This document shows positions 33,909 to 42,100 of a DNA stretch of 64,000 nucleotides, piece after piece (the stretch's first letter is position 1; each line of letters starts with the position of its first letter). A program made the position numbers and the translations under genes. The notes below the pieces were generated by a model. That model made no database searches. It saw only the letters and a list, made by a program, of their open reading frames with translations, and had not been told where the DNA came from. Source of the stretch: Burkholderiaceae bacterium 16 (lineage in GTDB: Bacteria > Pseudomonadota > Gammaproteobacteria > Burkholderiales > Burkholderiaceae); assembly GCA_000955785.1 (NCBI GenBank), contig JYOD01000094.1, positions 1 through 64,000 of the forward strand. The letters run 5' to 3'.

Positions 33909-34847
33909 ATGTTTCCGTTTTCCACTTTGACCAGCGCCGGCGCATCGCGCGCCTCACACCTGCTGGTCAAGCTAGTCTTCGCCGCGGCTGCCGCGCTGTC
34001 GTTTTCCGCCCCTCAGGCAGCCCAGGCGCAAAGCCCGGTACTGGACAAGATTCGCAATACCGGCACGATCGTGCTTGGCTACCGGGAATCGGCCCTGCCC
34101 TTCTCCTTCGCCGACGACAAGGGCGAGCCTGCGGGCTACGCGGTCGACTTGTGCCTGCGCGCCGCCGAAGCCGCGCGCGTGAAGCTTGGGCTGAAGACGA
34201 TCAAGGTGCGATGGATGCCGCTCACGCCGCAGAACCGCATCCCGGCCGTGGTCAACGGGCTGGTGGATCTGGATTGCGCGCCCAATACAAATTCGCTGGA
34301 GCGCCAGAAGCAGGTAGCTTTCAGCGTCTCCCATTACATCTCCACGGTACGCATGCTGGTGCGCGCGGACTCCGGCATCCAGTCATTCGATGACCTGCGC
34401 GGAAAGAACGTGGTAACGAGCGCCGGCTCCACCGGCGACCGCCACGTGCGCCGCCTGAAGAGCCAGTATGGTTACCACGACATCTACGCCAAGGATCATG
34501 GCGAGTCCTTCCTGCTGCTCGAATCCGGCCGCGCCCAGGCGTTTGTGATGGACGACGTGTTGCTGTCGGGGCTGCGCGCCCGTGCCAAGGACCCGGCGCA
34601 ATTCGTGATCGTGGGTCCCGCCCTGTCGGTCGAGCAGAATGCGTTGATGATGTCCAAGGCGGACCCGGAATGGAAGCAACTCGTCGACCAGACCCTCGCG
34701 TCGGTATTCGCCGGCCCGCAGGTCGTCGCCTTGCAGAAGCAATGGTTCCAGCAGCCGATCGGCGCGCGCAAAATCAATCTTGCACTGGCGCCGAGCACGC
34801 AGGTGCGGGATGCATGGAAACACCCTTCGGACGTCGCCACGGAATAA
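33909..34847 (+). CDS. Periplasmic amino-acid binding protein (GltI-like, SBP family 3)
   Basis: The 312-residue protein has a signal peptide (residues 1-~41, cleavage near AAQAQS). The mature part follows the glutamate/aspartate-binding GltI type: LDKIRNTGTIVLGYRESALPFSF (in parts, ~45-67), GYAVDLCLRAAEA, RWMPLTPQNRIPAVVNGLVDLDCAPNTN (in parts) and GSTGDRHVRRL. It should deliver a dicarboxylic amino acid to an ABC importer encoded elsewhere, since no permease or ATPase is adjacent. A terminator follows at 34866-34904. Confidence 0.87.
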   Translation: MFPFSTLTSAGASRASHLLVKLVFAAAAALSFSAPQAAQAQSPVLDKIRNTGTIVLGYRESALPFSFADDKGEPAGYAVDLCLRAAEAARVKLGLKTIKVRWMPLTPQNRIPAVVNGLVDLDCAPNTNSLERQKQVAFSVSHYISTVRMLVRADSGIQSFDDLRGKNVVTSAGSTGDRHVRRLKSQYGYHDIYAKDHGESFLLLESGRAQAFVMDDVLLSGLRARAKDPAQFVIVGPALSVEQNALMMSKADPEWKQLVDQTLASVFAGPQVVALQKQWFQQPIGARKINLALAPSTQVRDAWKHPSDVATE

Positions 34848-34865
34848 ATCCTGACGACGCATCGA

Positions 34866-34904
34866 AAGCCTCCGCGGCCGCCAGGCTCCCGGGGGCTTTT
34901 TTTT
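34866..34904 (+). terminator. Intrinsic terminator
   Basis: The stem AAGCCTCC / GGGGGCTT (one G-T pair) is followed by a run of eight T. It lies 19 bp after the amino-acid binding protein gene. Confidence 0.85.
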
Positions 34905-35228
34905 CGCAGGTGTCGGCGTGCGCCTGGCGCCCAACGGAACCGAACTCGCAACAGTGCGCGCCGACAGCCGCCAAAGTGCGCAAAAATTCATATTCGTCGG
35001 TAACCGTCAAGCAAGTCTTGCCGACAAAGGCAATAGCGGCTTTCCATAAGTCAGCACAAAGCTGTGCATTTCACAATACAGCACGTGTTGACAGCCGGGC
35101 GAAATGTTGGCGACACTGGGACCAGGCGGACAAACCCGGCACGGTGCCTGGCCCTTGGCAAGGCCACCTTTCCCCGTCAGTTTCCGCGTATTCGAACCGC
35201 CGGAAGGCGGCATTTTCCAGGAGAAAAC
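34905..35228 (+). promoter_or_regulatory. Intergenic leader of the FDPYSQGA-repeat gene
   Basis: This 324-bp region has no supportable gene. A perfect TTGACA at 35088-35093 is followed only by a poor -10 (GACACT), so the promoter is uncertain. At 35197-35210 a CCGCC/GGCGG stem with a GGAA (GNRA) tetraloop stands 12 bp before the AGGAG ribosome binding site, a possible 5'-UTR stabiliser or translation control hairpin. Confidence 0.4.
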
Positions 35229-35549
35229 ATGAATAAGTTCGTCGCGACAGCCATCGCGCTGTGCATTGGCGCCGTCTCCGTGGCTGCCCAGGCGCAATCC
35301 ACCGGCAAGAAGCAATTCGACCCGTATAGCCAGGGCGCCAAGTCGGGCGAGAAGTTTGACCCGTACAGCCAGGGTGCCAAGTCCGGTGACAAGTTCGACC
35401 CGTATTCCCAGGGCGCGAACAAGAGCACCCGCACGGACCTGACCGACGCCTCGGCGCCGGAGGCCAAGAAGCCGGCCACCAAGAAGACCAAGAGCAATAG
35501 CAAGAGCAAGAGCAAGAAGCCCGCTGCATCGGCCGCAGCCGCCAGCTGA
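35229..35549 (+). CDS. Small exported protein with three FDPYSQGA repeats
   Basis: The 106-residue protein starts at ATG 35229 behind AGGAG. A signal peptide (MNKFVATAIALCIGAVSVAA, cleavage near AQA-QS) is followed by three near-identical 14-residue units (K-Q/K-FDPYSQGAKSGE/D) at residues ~29-66. A low-complexity Lys/Ser/Ala tail (KKTKSNSKSKSKK) runs to the C-terminus. The basic tail suggests binding to an anionic surface such as LPS, peptidoglycan or DNA. I do not recognise a family or function. It is monocistronic and ends at a strong bidirectional terminator. Confidence 0.8.
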   Translation: MNKFVATAIALCIGAVSVAAQAQSTGKKQFDPYSQGAKSGEKFDPYSQGAKSGDKFDPYSQGANKSTRTDLTDASAPEAKKPATKKTKSNSKSKSKKPAASAAAAS

Positions 35550-35584
35550 CCGGCAAGGCGCGCCGGAACCCGGCGCTCGCCAGC

Positions 35585-35614
35585 AAAAAGCCCGCCGATC
35601 CTGGCGGGCTTTTT
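35585..35614. terminator. Bidirectional terminator
   Basis: The perfect stem AAAAAGCCCGCC / GGCGGGCTTTTT has a 6-nt loop and T-runs on both strands. It lies between the convergent repeat-protein gene and the exported-protein gene at 35634. Confidence 0.9.
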
Positions 35615-35633
35615 GTTTTGCGCGATCCACGCG

Positions 35634-36524
35634 CTATCGCGCGGGGGGAACGTCAGGGGCTGTCGTGTCCAGTTCCATCGCCGTGACGTCGATACGTTGT
35701 ACCTTGTCCTGCTGGCGGATCTCCGTACGCAGCACGAATGCCTCGGCAGGGCAATACCAGTCCGTTACATGCATGACGGTGGGCTCGACCTGCACCACCT
35801 CCTCTCCCACCATCAGCGGCCCCAGCGAGGTCCGCTTTTCGTAGGTGATGGGCATGCACTCCTTGCGCCCCAGCACGGTATCGATCATCTGGCGCTTGCC
35901 CACATGGCGGGAGCTGACACTGATAGAGGCGTATAGCGCGCGCATGCTTCCCACGACCTCATCCGCGCCCAGCGGGAATATCTGCAGCGAGACGCTGGAC
36001 TCGAACGCCTCGCCCTCGATGGTGCTGCCCTCGTGGATATCCATGCCCGCATAGCTGAACACGCCCTGGCCCCTGAAGGCGGCCTCGCCATACATGCGCG
36101 CATAGCGTCCCTGCGCGTTGATGACGGCATGCTCGCTCTCAATGCTGCTCCTGGCAGTAGCGGAACGGCGATCGATATTGACCATGTGGACCTGGTTCAT
36201 GATGACCGGCGGCCCCATCAGCGCGGACAATGCCGACTTGGAACGCACCTCGAGTTGCGCCCGGCATCCTGTCGGGCTCTTGGTGGTGCGCCGCAATGTC
36301 ATGGTGACCGACATGGGCATGGCGCCATCGCCCTCCATCTGCACCCGTGAACCGGAACGGAACCAGGGCGCATCGCAAAGCACGGCAAGGGGCCGCAGCG
36401 GCGCACTATCGGCCGCAGCCGCGGCGGCCACTGAGGTGGTCTGCGCCTGCGCAGGATTGCCCGCTGCCAGCCACACAGCTCCGGCAATCGCAGCAGCCCT
36501 CGCCATTTGCGCCTTTGTCCTCAC
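35634..36524 (-). CDS. Exported protein of unknown function
   Basis: The 296-residue protein has a signal peptide (cleavage near NPAQAQ-TT, ~28). The mature region is beta-rich with scattered Cys (LCDAPWF, GCRAQLEV, KECMPITYEK, DWYCPAEAF), consistent with periplasmic disulfides. I do not recognise a domain. It is convergent with the repeat-protein gene and divergent from the HdeD-like gene, so it is probably transcribed alone. Confidence 0.7.
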   Translation of the reverse strand: MRTKAQMARAAAIAGAVWLAAGNPAQAQTTSVAAAAAADSAPLRPLAVLCDAPWFRSGSRVQMEGDGAMPMSVTMTLRRTTKSPTGCRAQLEVRSKSALSALMGPPVIMNQVHMVNIDRRSATARSSIESEHAVINAQGRYARMYGEAAFRGQGVFSYAGMDIHEGSTIEGEAFESSVSLQIFPLGADEVVGSMRALYASISVSSRHVGKRQMIDTVLGRKECMPITYEKRTSLGPLMVGEEVVQVEPTVMHVTDWYCPAEAFVLRTEIRQQDKVQRIDVTAMELDTTAPDVPPAR

Positions 36525-36677
36525 ATGATTCCTGTCTAGAATGATTTCATGCCCCCCGCCCGTTCCGCCGAAGGATCGCTGGCTAGAAATTAGCGCTTTT
36601 TTGCACGCATGTCTTGCCGATCTTCGACGGTCTTCGTCACTGCCGGCCCGGTGCCGGCAGCTCGCAAGGGAGTTCTT

Positions 36678-37241
36678 ATGCTTCAGTATTACGCCAAGCT
36701 TTGGTGGGTCGTGGCACTACGCGGCATTTTCGCCATTGTTTTCGGGTTTTGTGCCTTTTTCGCCCCCATTGCCACGCTGGCCGCGCTCGTGCTGCTGTTC
36801 GGCGCCTTTGCCGCTGCCGACGGCATCACCGCGCTGCTGATGGCGATCTCCGGCAGTCAGCGGGAAGCCAGTGATCGCGGCATCCTCGCACTGCAGGGCC
36901 TGCTTGGGCTTGGCGTGGGCCTGCTGACCTGGTTCAGCCCCGTTGTGACCGCGTTTTCCTTGCTGTTATATATCGCCGCCTGGACGCTCGCCACGGGCGT
37001 CTTGCAGATTGTCGCCGCCATACGCCTGCGTAAGGACATTCCAAATGAATGGTGGCTGGTGCTGGCCGGGCTGGTCAGCATCGTGTTCGCATTTTTGCTG
37101 CTTTGGCAACCGCTTGCCGGCGCGCTGGCGCTCCTGTGGCTGATCGGTGCCTGGGCGGTGGTGTGCGGCATCCTGCTTATCGGCGTCTCGCTGCGGTTAC
37201 GGGCCGCCATAAAAGATAATACTACGTCACTTTTAACCTAA
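36678..37241 (+). CDS. HdeD-family (DUF308) membrane protein
   Basis: This 187-residue protein starts at ATG 36678 behind AAGGGAG. It has six hydrophobic segments arranged as three pairs, as in HdeD/DUF308 proteins, with WWVVALRGIFAIVFGFCAFF at the N-terminus and the repeated G-x-W-P/S-P-V pattern in GLLTWFSPVVTAF. HdeD of E. coli is linked to acid resistance at high cell density. The role here is unknown. A longer start at 36609 is possible but has no ribosome binding site. Confidence 0.85.
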   Translation: MLQYYAKLWWVVALRGIFAIVFGFCAFFAPIATLAALVLLFGAFAAADGITALLMAISGSQREASDRGILALQGLLGLGVGLLTWFSPVVTAFSLLLYIAAWTLATGVLQIVAAIRLRKDIPNEWWLVLAGLVSIVFAFLLLWQPLAGALALLWLIGAWAVVCGILLIGVSLRLRAAIKDNTTSLLT

Positions 37242-37791
37242 GAGGCGCAGCCTGCCTGGATCGGCCTGGGGGCGCTGGCCCAGCGAGCGGCGGCGGGTCC
37301 CGGCGGTCGTGCTAACATTGCGCGCCTTTGTCACATAGAAACTACGGTTAGTCATGCGGCAAGGGCGTGGAAGGCCAAACGCTTGGAAGGCATAAAAAGC
37401 AAAGGCGGCCGGCATGATCGATTGCCCTTATTTTGTGTCTACCGAAGCTATGATTGCCGCGTTGTGATGTTTTCGCCGGCCTCCCCGTACCGTCTGCCCC
37501 CTGGCGATCAGGGTGTGGCGCGAGGCGGAGTAATTTCCGGGGCGCCAGCGCGGCAGCGGTGTGCTAACCGTGCGGGGGGATTCGCGCCATTGCGAACCGG
37601 TGCACTTGCCTGCATGGCCGCAGGCGGGGCAAACCAACTGGCCTGAAGCCGCAGGTTGTGGCGACTGGGCTGCCCGGCAACTGCCGGGCACACCGACAGC
37701 AGGCGCCACAACCGTTACACCCCGTCAGGCCCGAGAATCGGCCGTTCCGGGCGCAAGCCCAACGGCCACCCGATCAGTTTCCAGGAGACGT
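37242..37791 (+). other. Long untranslated region upstream of arnT
   Basis: This 550-bp gap carries no frame with convincing codon use. The reading frame that extends arnT upstream to 37561 lacks a ribosome binding site and is Arg/Pro/Thr-rich. The region holds a strong RNA fold (37654-37713) and should contain the arn promoter. I could not find a convincing PmrA box. Confidence 0.5.
37654..37713 (+). promoter_or_regulatory. Nested inverted repeats in the arn operon leader
   Basis: An outer perfect 10-bp pair, GGTTGTGGCG (37654-37663) and CGCCACAACC (37704-37713), encloses an inner perfect palindrome of 7-9 bp, TGCCCGGCA/TGCCGGGCA (37671-37690). The 60-nt element lies 79-138 bp upstream of the arnT start. 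No T-run follows, so a simple terminator is unlikely. It could be a structured leader RNA, a processing site or a protein-binding DNA element. Confidence 0.6.
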
Positions 37792-39564
37792 ATGCGTAGT
37801 TCCGTGACCTCGCGAGACACCTCGCGAAGCACCGCACAAGGTGTTTCGCAATCCGCCGGCCTGCCGATTGGCGCGATTGCACTGGTTTGCCTGTTTATTC
37901 TCCTGGTCTGGTTCGGCACGCTCGACGCACGCCACCTGCTGCGCTCCGATGAAGGGCGCTATGCCGAGATCGCCCGCGAGATGTTTGCCAGCGGTGACTG
38001 GGTCACGATTCGCTATAACGCGCTCAAATACTTCGAAAAGCCGCCCTTCCATATGTGGGTGACGGCCCTGTCCTACACCCTGTTCGGCGTAGGCGACTGG
38101 CAGGCCCGCCTCTGCGTGGCGCTGTCGGGGATGATCGGCCTGCTGGCTTCCATGCTGGCGGCACATCGCTGGTATGGCGCGCGCGTCGCCCTGTTGACCG
38201 GCCTGGTCCTGGTGGCAGCGCCCATGTGGAGCGTGGCCGCGCACTTCAACTCGCTGGACATGACCCTGTCTGGCGCCATGGCCTGCGTGCTGGCCTTCAT
38301 GCTGCTGGCCCAGCATCCATCCGCCACACCGGCCGCGCGCCGCTACTGGATGTGGGCTTGCTGGGTCGCCATGGGCGTGGCGATCCTGACCAAAGGCCTG
38401 GTGGGCATCGCCCTGCCGGGGCTGGTGCTGGTGATCTACACCCTGGTTTCGCGCGATTTTGGCCTGTGGCGCCGTCTGCACCTGATCACCGGCATCGCGC
38501 TGATGCTGATCGTCACGGTGCCCTGGTTCTGGCTGGTGTCGGAGCGCAATCCGGAGTTCCTCAATTTCTTCTTTATCCATGAGCACTGGCAGCGCTATAC
38601 CTCGACGGTGCACTCCCGCAAGGGCCCGTTGTGGTATTTCGTGCCGCTGCTGGTGGCCGGCTTCATCCCCTGGCTGGGCCTGATGCCGCGCATGTGGCAG
38701 GTGATGCGCGGCGGCGCCGCCGCGGCCCGCACGGCCGCCGTCAAACCATTCCAGCCAGCGTTGCTGGCAGGGATCTGGGCCATTGCCATTTTTGTCTTCT
38801 TCAGCCTGTCCAGTTCCAAGCTGCCCGGCTACATCGTGCCGATCTTCCCGGCGCTGGCTATCCTGGCCGCGGTCGCGCTCAAGGAGATTGACGAAAAGGC
38901 CTGGAAGCGCCAGCTCAATGGCATGCTGGTGGTGGCTGCGCTCGGCTTGCTGGCCAGCCCCGTGGTGGCCACGCTGAACTCCGACAATACGCCCAATGAA
39001 CTGTACCGCCTGTTCGCGGTGTGGGTTGGCGCGGCCTTCGTGCTGATGCTCGGCGGCATCTTCCTGGCGCGCAAGCTGCTCGCCAGCAAAGGCCTGATGG
39101 TCAGCATCACGTTCTATGCGCTGGGCATGTTCAGCAGCTTTACCGTAGCGCTGCTCGGCCATGAAGTGATGGGGCGGCCGACTTCGGGCGTGGACATGGT
39201 CCCGGCCATCAAGGCGGTCCTTACCGATGACATGCCGATCTACGGCGTGCGCATGCTGGACCACACCTTGCCTTATTACCTGCGCCGCACCACCATCATG
39301 GTGGAATGGCCCGACGAACTCGAGTTCGGCACCAAGCAGGAACCCGGGAAATGGCTGCCCACGCTGGAAGCCTTTATTGCAAAATGGCAGGATGGTCAGC
39401 ACGCCGTAGGTATCATGTCGGCCGCCACCTACAAGCTGCTTGAAGAGCGCAAGGTGCCGATGTACAAGATCGGGCAGGACAAGCGCCGCGTGGCGGTCAC
39501 CAATTTCCCGCCCTCCGGCCAAGCCCCGGCAGCCGCCCCGCAAGAACCGAACCGCGCGCCATGA
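37792..39564 (+). CDS. arnT: ArnT-like 4-amino-4-deoxy-L-arabinose transferase (GT83/GT39-type)
   Basis: This 590-residue inner-membrane glycosyltransferase starts at ATG 37792 (AGGAG ribosome binding site). The N-terminal part has the DE(A)R-type catalytic signature LLRSDEGRYAEIAREMFASG (~residues 52-71) and then YFEKPPFHMW, both hallmarks of ArnT/PMT-like enzymes. About twelve hydrophobic segments follow, and a soluble C-terminal part (YYLRRTTIMVEWPDELEF) faces the periplasm. ArnT moves L-Ara4N from undecaprenyl phosphate to lipid A phosphates, which raises resistance to polymyxin and cationic peptides. It heads the arn operon and is ATGA-coupled to the SMR gene. Confidence 0.9.
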   Translation: MRSSVTSRDTSRSTAQGVSQSAGLPIGAIALVCLFILLVWFGTLDARHLLRSDEGRYAEIAREMFASGDWVTIRYNALKYFEKPPFHMWVTALSYTLFGVGDWQARLCVALSGMIGLLASMLAAHRWYGARVALLTGLVLVAAPMWSVAAHFNSLDMTLSGAMACVLAFMLLAQHPSATPAARRYWMWACWVAMGVAILTKGLVGIALPGLVLVIYTLVSRDFGLWRRLHLITGIALMLIVTVPWFWLVSERNPEFLNFFFIHEHWQRYTSTVHSRKGPLWYFVPLLVAGFIPWLGLMPRMWQVMRGGAAAARTAAVKPFQPALLAGIWAIAIFVFFSLSSSKLPGYIVPIFPALAILAAVALKEIDEKAWKRQLNGMLVVAALGLLASPVVATLNSDNTPNELYRLFAVWVGAAFVLMLGGIFLARKLLASKGLMVSITFYALGMFSSFTVALLGHEVMGRPTSGVDMVPAIKAVLTDDMPIYGVRMLDHTLPYYLRRTTIMVEWPDELEFGTKQEPGKWLPTLEAFIAKWQDGQHAVGIMSAATYKLLEERKVPMYKIGQDKRRVAVTNFPPSGQAPAAAPQEPNRAP

Positions 39565-39932
39565 CGCTTTCCACCTTCGCATTTATCTTTACTGGCGTGC
39601 TGCTTAATGCGTGCGCCCAGTTGCTGCTCAAGGCCGGCACCAACGCGGTGGGCGCCATCACGCTCGACCGCGCCACGCTGTTCAGCACCGCCCTGCGCGT
39701 GTTGACGCAGTGGCCGGTGCTGGCCGGGCTGACCCTGTATGTGGTCAGTGTCGGCGTATGGATCGTCGGCTTGTCGCGCGTCGATGTGTCGATCGCCTAC
39801 CCGATGCTGTCGCTCGGTTATGTAGTGAATGCCCTGGCTGCCTGGTACTTGTTCGGCGAAATGATCGGCCCGATGCGCGTGGCCGGCATGCTGCTGATCC
39901 TCGCAGGCGTGTTCCTTGTTGCCCGTTCCTGA
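39561..39932 (+). CDS. SMR/EamA-type flippase subunit, ArnE/ArnF-like
   Basis: The 123-residue protein has four transmembrane segments and the SMR pattern SIAYPMLSLGYVVNALAAWYLFGE (in parts, residues ~76-99). In the arn pathway ArnE and ArnF form the flippase that moves undecaprenyl-phosphate-Ara4N to the periplasmic side. Here a single gene lies between arnT and arnB, so it may act as a homodimer or need a partner elsewhere. Its start overlaps the arnT stop as ATGA. Confidence 0.82.
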   Translation: MTLSTFAFIFTGVLLNACAQLLLKAGTNAVGAITLDRATLFSTALRVLTQWPVLAGLTLYVVSVGVWIVGLSRVDVSIAYPMLSLGYVVNALAAWYLFGEMIGPMRVAGMLLILAGVFLVARS

Positions 39933-39965
39933 TCACCGTCACCCCGTACCAAGAGCCTGATCGCC

Positions 39966-41129
39966 ATGACCGCTACCGCTGCGCAAGCCTTCCTGCCCTT
40001 CGTCAAGCCGAATATTGACGCCGATGCCATCGCCGAGGTCGGCAAGGTGCTGGCCTCGGGCTGGATCACCTCCGGCCCCAAGATGCACGCTTTCGAGGCC
40101 GCCCTGTCCGAGCTGTTCGGCGGCCGCCACGTGCGCACCTTCGCCAATGGCTCGGCGACGATGGAAATCGCGCTGCGCGTGGCCAATATCGGCCCCGGCG
40201 ACGAAGTCATCACCACCCCGATTACCTGGGTGGCCACGGCCAATGTCGTGATCACGGTGGGCGCCAGGCCCGTCTTCGTCGACATCGACCCGCGCACGCG
40301 CAATATCAATCTTGACGCGGTGGAGGCCGCCATCACGCCGCGCACGCGCGCCATCATGCCGGTCTACCTGTCGGGCCTGCCGGTGGACATGGACCGTCTC
40401 TACGCAATCGCCCGCAAGCATGATCTGCGCGTGATCGAAGACGCCGCCCAGGCCATCGACTCGCGCTGGCGCGGCCAGCGCATCGGCGCCTTCGGCGACC
40501 TCGTCAGCTTCAGCTTCCAGGCCAACAAGAACATCACCAGCGTCGAAGGCGGCTGCCTGGTGATGAACTCGCCCGAGGAAGCCGAGCGCGCCGAGCGCCT
40601 GCGCCTGCAAGGCGTGATCCGCACCGGCATGGACGGCATGGACGTGGAGGAGCCCGGCGGCAAATTCAACCTGACCGATGTCAACGCCGCCATCGGCCTG
40701 TCGCAGCTCGCCCACCTGGACTCCATCACCGCGCGCCGCGCCGAACTGGCGGAAACCTATTTCCGCTGTGCGGCCGACAGCGGCCTGGCCGAACTCGGCA
40801 TCGAACTGCCACTGCCGCGCGACGGCGACCTGGCCACCACCAACTGGCATATGTTCCAGGTGGTGCTGCCAGCCGAACGTATCGAAGGCGGGCGCAACGC
40901 CGTGATGGAAGCCATGCGCGAGCGTGGCGTCGGCACCGGCGTGCACTACCCCGCCCTGCACCTGTTTTCTTATTACCGCTCCCTAGGCTGGCGCGAAGGC
41001 ATGCTGCCGCATGCCGAACGCATCGGTCGGGGCATCGTCACGCTGCCGATGTTCCCCGCCATGCAAGCCGCCGATGTGGAGCGGGTATGCGCAACTCTTA
41101 GCGAAACATGCAAACGCCTCTTCAAATGA
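39966..41129 (+). CDS. arnB: UDP-4-amino-4-deoxy-L-arabinose aminotransferase
   Basis: This 387-residue PLP enzyme is of the DegT/DnrJ/EryC1 family. It shows ITSGPKMHAFEAAL and NGSATMEIALR near the N-terminus, VIEDAAQAID (PLP-contacting Asp) at ~157, and the Schiff-base lysine Lys188 in SFQANKNITSVEGG. It converts UDP-4-keto-arabinose to UDP-L-Ara4N with glutamate as donor. The length matches E. coli ArnB. It lies 33 bp after the flippase gene and overlaps the start of arnC. Confidence 0.93.
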   Translation: MTATAAQAFLPFVKPNIDADAIAEVGKVLASGWITSGPKMHAFEAALSELFGGRHVRTFANGSATMEIALRVANIGPGDEVITTPITWVATANVVITVGARPVFVDIDPRTRNINLDAVEAAITPRTRAIMPVYLSGLPVDMDRLYAIARKHDLRVIEDAAQAIDSRWRGQRIGAFGDLVSFSFQANKNITSVEGGCLVMNSPEEAERAERLRLQGVIRTGMDGMDVEEPGGKFNLTDVNAAIGLSQLAHLDSITARRAELAETYFRCAADSGLAELGIELPLPRDGDLATTNWHMFQVVLPAERIEGGRNAVMEAMRERGVGTGVHYPALHLFSYYRSLGWREGMLPHAERIGRGIVTLPMFPAMQAADVERVCATLSETCKRLFK

Positions 41130-42100
41130 GCCCAGTCGAAGTCTCGGTCGTCATCCCTGTCTACAACGAGGAAGACGGCCTGCAAGCCCTGTTCGACCGG
41201 CTCTACCCGGCAATGGACGGACTCGGCTGCAGCTACGAGGTCATCTTCGTCAACGACGGCAGTCGCGACCGTTCGGCGCAGATCCTGGCCAGCCAGTTCC
41301 ATCAGCGCCCGGACGTCACGCGCGTGGTGCTGTTCAACGGCAACTTTGGCCAGCACATGGCCATCCTGGCCGGCTTCGAGCACACCCGCGGCAAGATCGT
41401 GATCACCCTCGACGCCGACCTGCAGAACCCGCCGGAAGAAATCCCGCGGCTGGTGGCGACCATGCGCGAAGGCCACGACTACGTCGGCACCATCCGCCGT
41501 GAGCGCAACGACACCGCCTTCCGGCGCATTGCCTCCCGCGCCATGAACCGGCTGCGCGAGCGCATCACGCGCATCAAGATGACCGATCAGGGCTGCATGC
41601 TGCGCGCCTACGACCGCAACGTCATCGACACCATCAACGCCTGCCGCGAGGTGAACACCTTCATTCCCGCGCTGGCTTATACCTTCTCGTCCAACCCGGT
41701 CGAGATCGTGGTGGAGCACGAGGAGCGCCACGCCGGCGAATCCAAGTACTCGCTGTTCCAGCTGATCCGGCTGAACTTCGACCTGGTGACCGGCTTCTCG
41801 ATCGTGCCGCTGCAGTGGTTCTCCGCCATCGGGACGCTGCTTTCGCTGGCATCCGCCGGCCTGGTGGCCGTGCTGCTGGTACGGCGCTTTGTTCTCGGCG
41901 CGGAAGTGCAGGGTGTGTTCACCCTGCTCGCCTTCAACTTCTTCCTGGTGGGCATCATGCTGTTCGGCATCGGCCTGCTGGGCGAATACATCGGGCGCAT
42001 CTACCAGGAGGTGCGCAACCGTCCGCGCTACCGCATCCAGGCCGTGCTCGAAGGCAGCCCGGAGCAGCAAAAGAAACCGGAGCCCTCGTGCGCGCAGTAG
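41108..42100 (+). CDS. arnC: Undecaprenyl-phosphate 4-deoxy-4-formamido-L-arabinose transferase
   Basis: This 330-residue GT2 enzyme has an N-terminal catalytic domain (VSVVIPVYNEEDGLQALFDR at ~12-31, VIFVNDGSRDRS, ITLDADLQNPPEEI with the metal-binding DAD) and two C-terminal hydrophobic hairpins (~232-255 and ~268-292). It transfers formyl-Ara4N from UDP to undecaprenyl phosphate at the inner membrane. ATG 41126 overlaps the arnB stop as ATGA and is an equally likely start, which would shorten the protein by six residues. Confidence 0.93.
   Translation: MQTPLQMSPVEVSVVIPVYNEEDGLQALFDRLYPAMDGLGCSYEVIFVNDGSRDRSAQILASQFHQRPDVTRVVLFNGNFGQHMAILAGFEHTRGKIVITLDADLQNPPEEIPRLVATMREGHDYVGTIRRERNDTAFRRIASRAMNRLRERITRIKMTDQGCMLRAYDRNVIDTINACREVNTFIPALAYTFSSNPVEIVVEHEERHAGESKYSLFQLIRLNFDLVTGFSIVPLQWFSAIGTLLSLASAGLVAVLLVRRFVLGAEVQGVFTLLAFNFFLVGIMLFGIGLLGEYIGRIYQEVRNRPRYRIQAVLEGSPEQQKKPEPSCAQ

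Noticed and set aside
35088..35093. Perfect TTGACA as a sigma-70 -35 box
   Set aside because: No acceptable -10 lies 16-18 bp downstream, so it is noted only within the intergenic entry.
35287..35430. Direct DNA repeats that could suggest a CRISPR or VNTR
   Set aside because: They are the coding repeats of the FDPYSQGA protein, in frame and only three units; no spacers or cas genes are present.
37383..37646. 87-codon frame in the arn leader
   Set aside because: It has no ribosome binding site and no protein-like composition, and it overlaps no conserved signal. The region is better explained as an untranslated leader.
37774..39582. Very long antisense open frame opposite arnT (about 600 codons)
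   Set aside because: It is a GC-skew shadow with His/Gln/Arg-rich composition and no ribosome binding site. arnT on the other strand has clear catalytic motifs.
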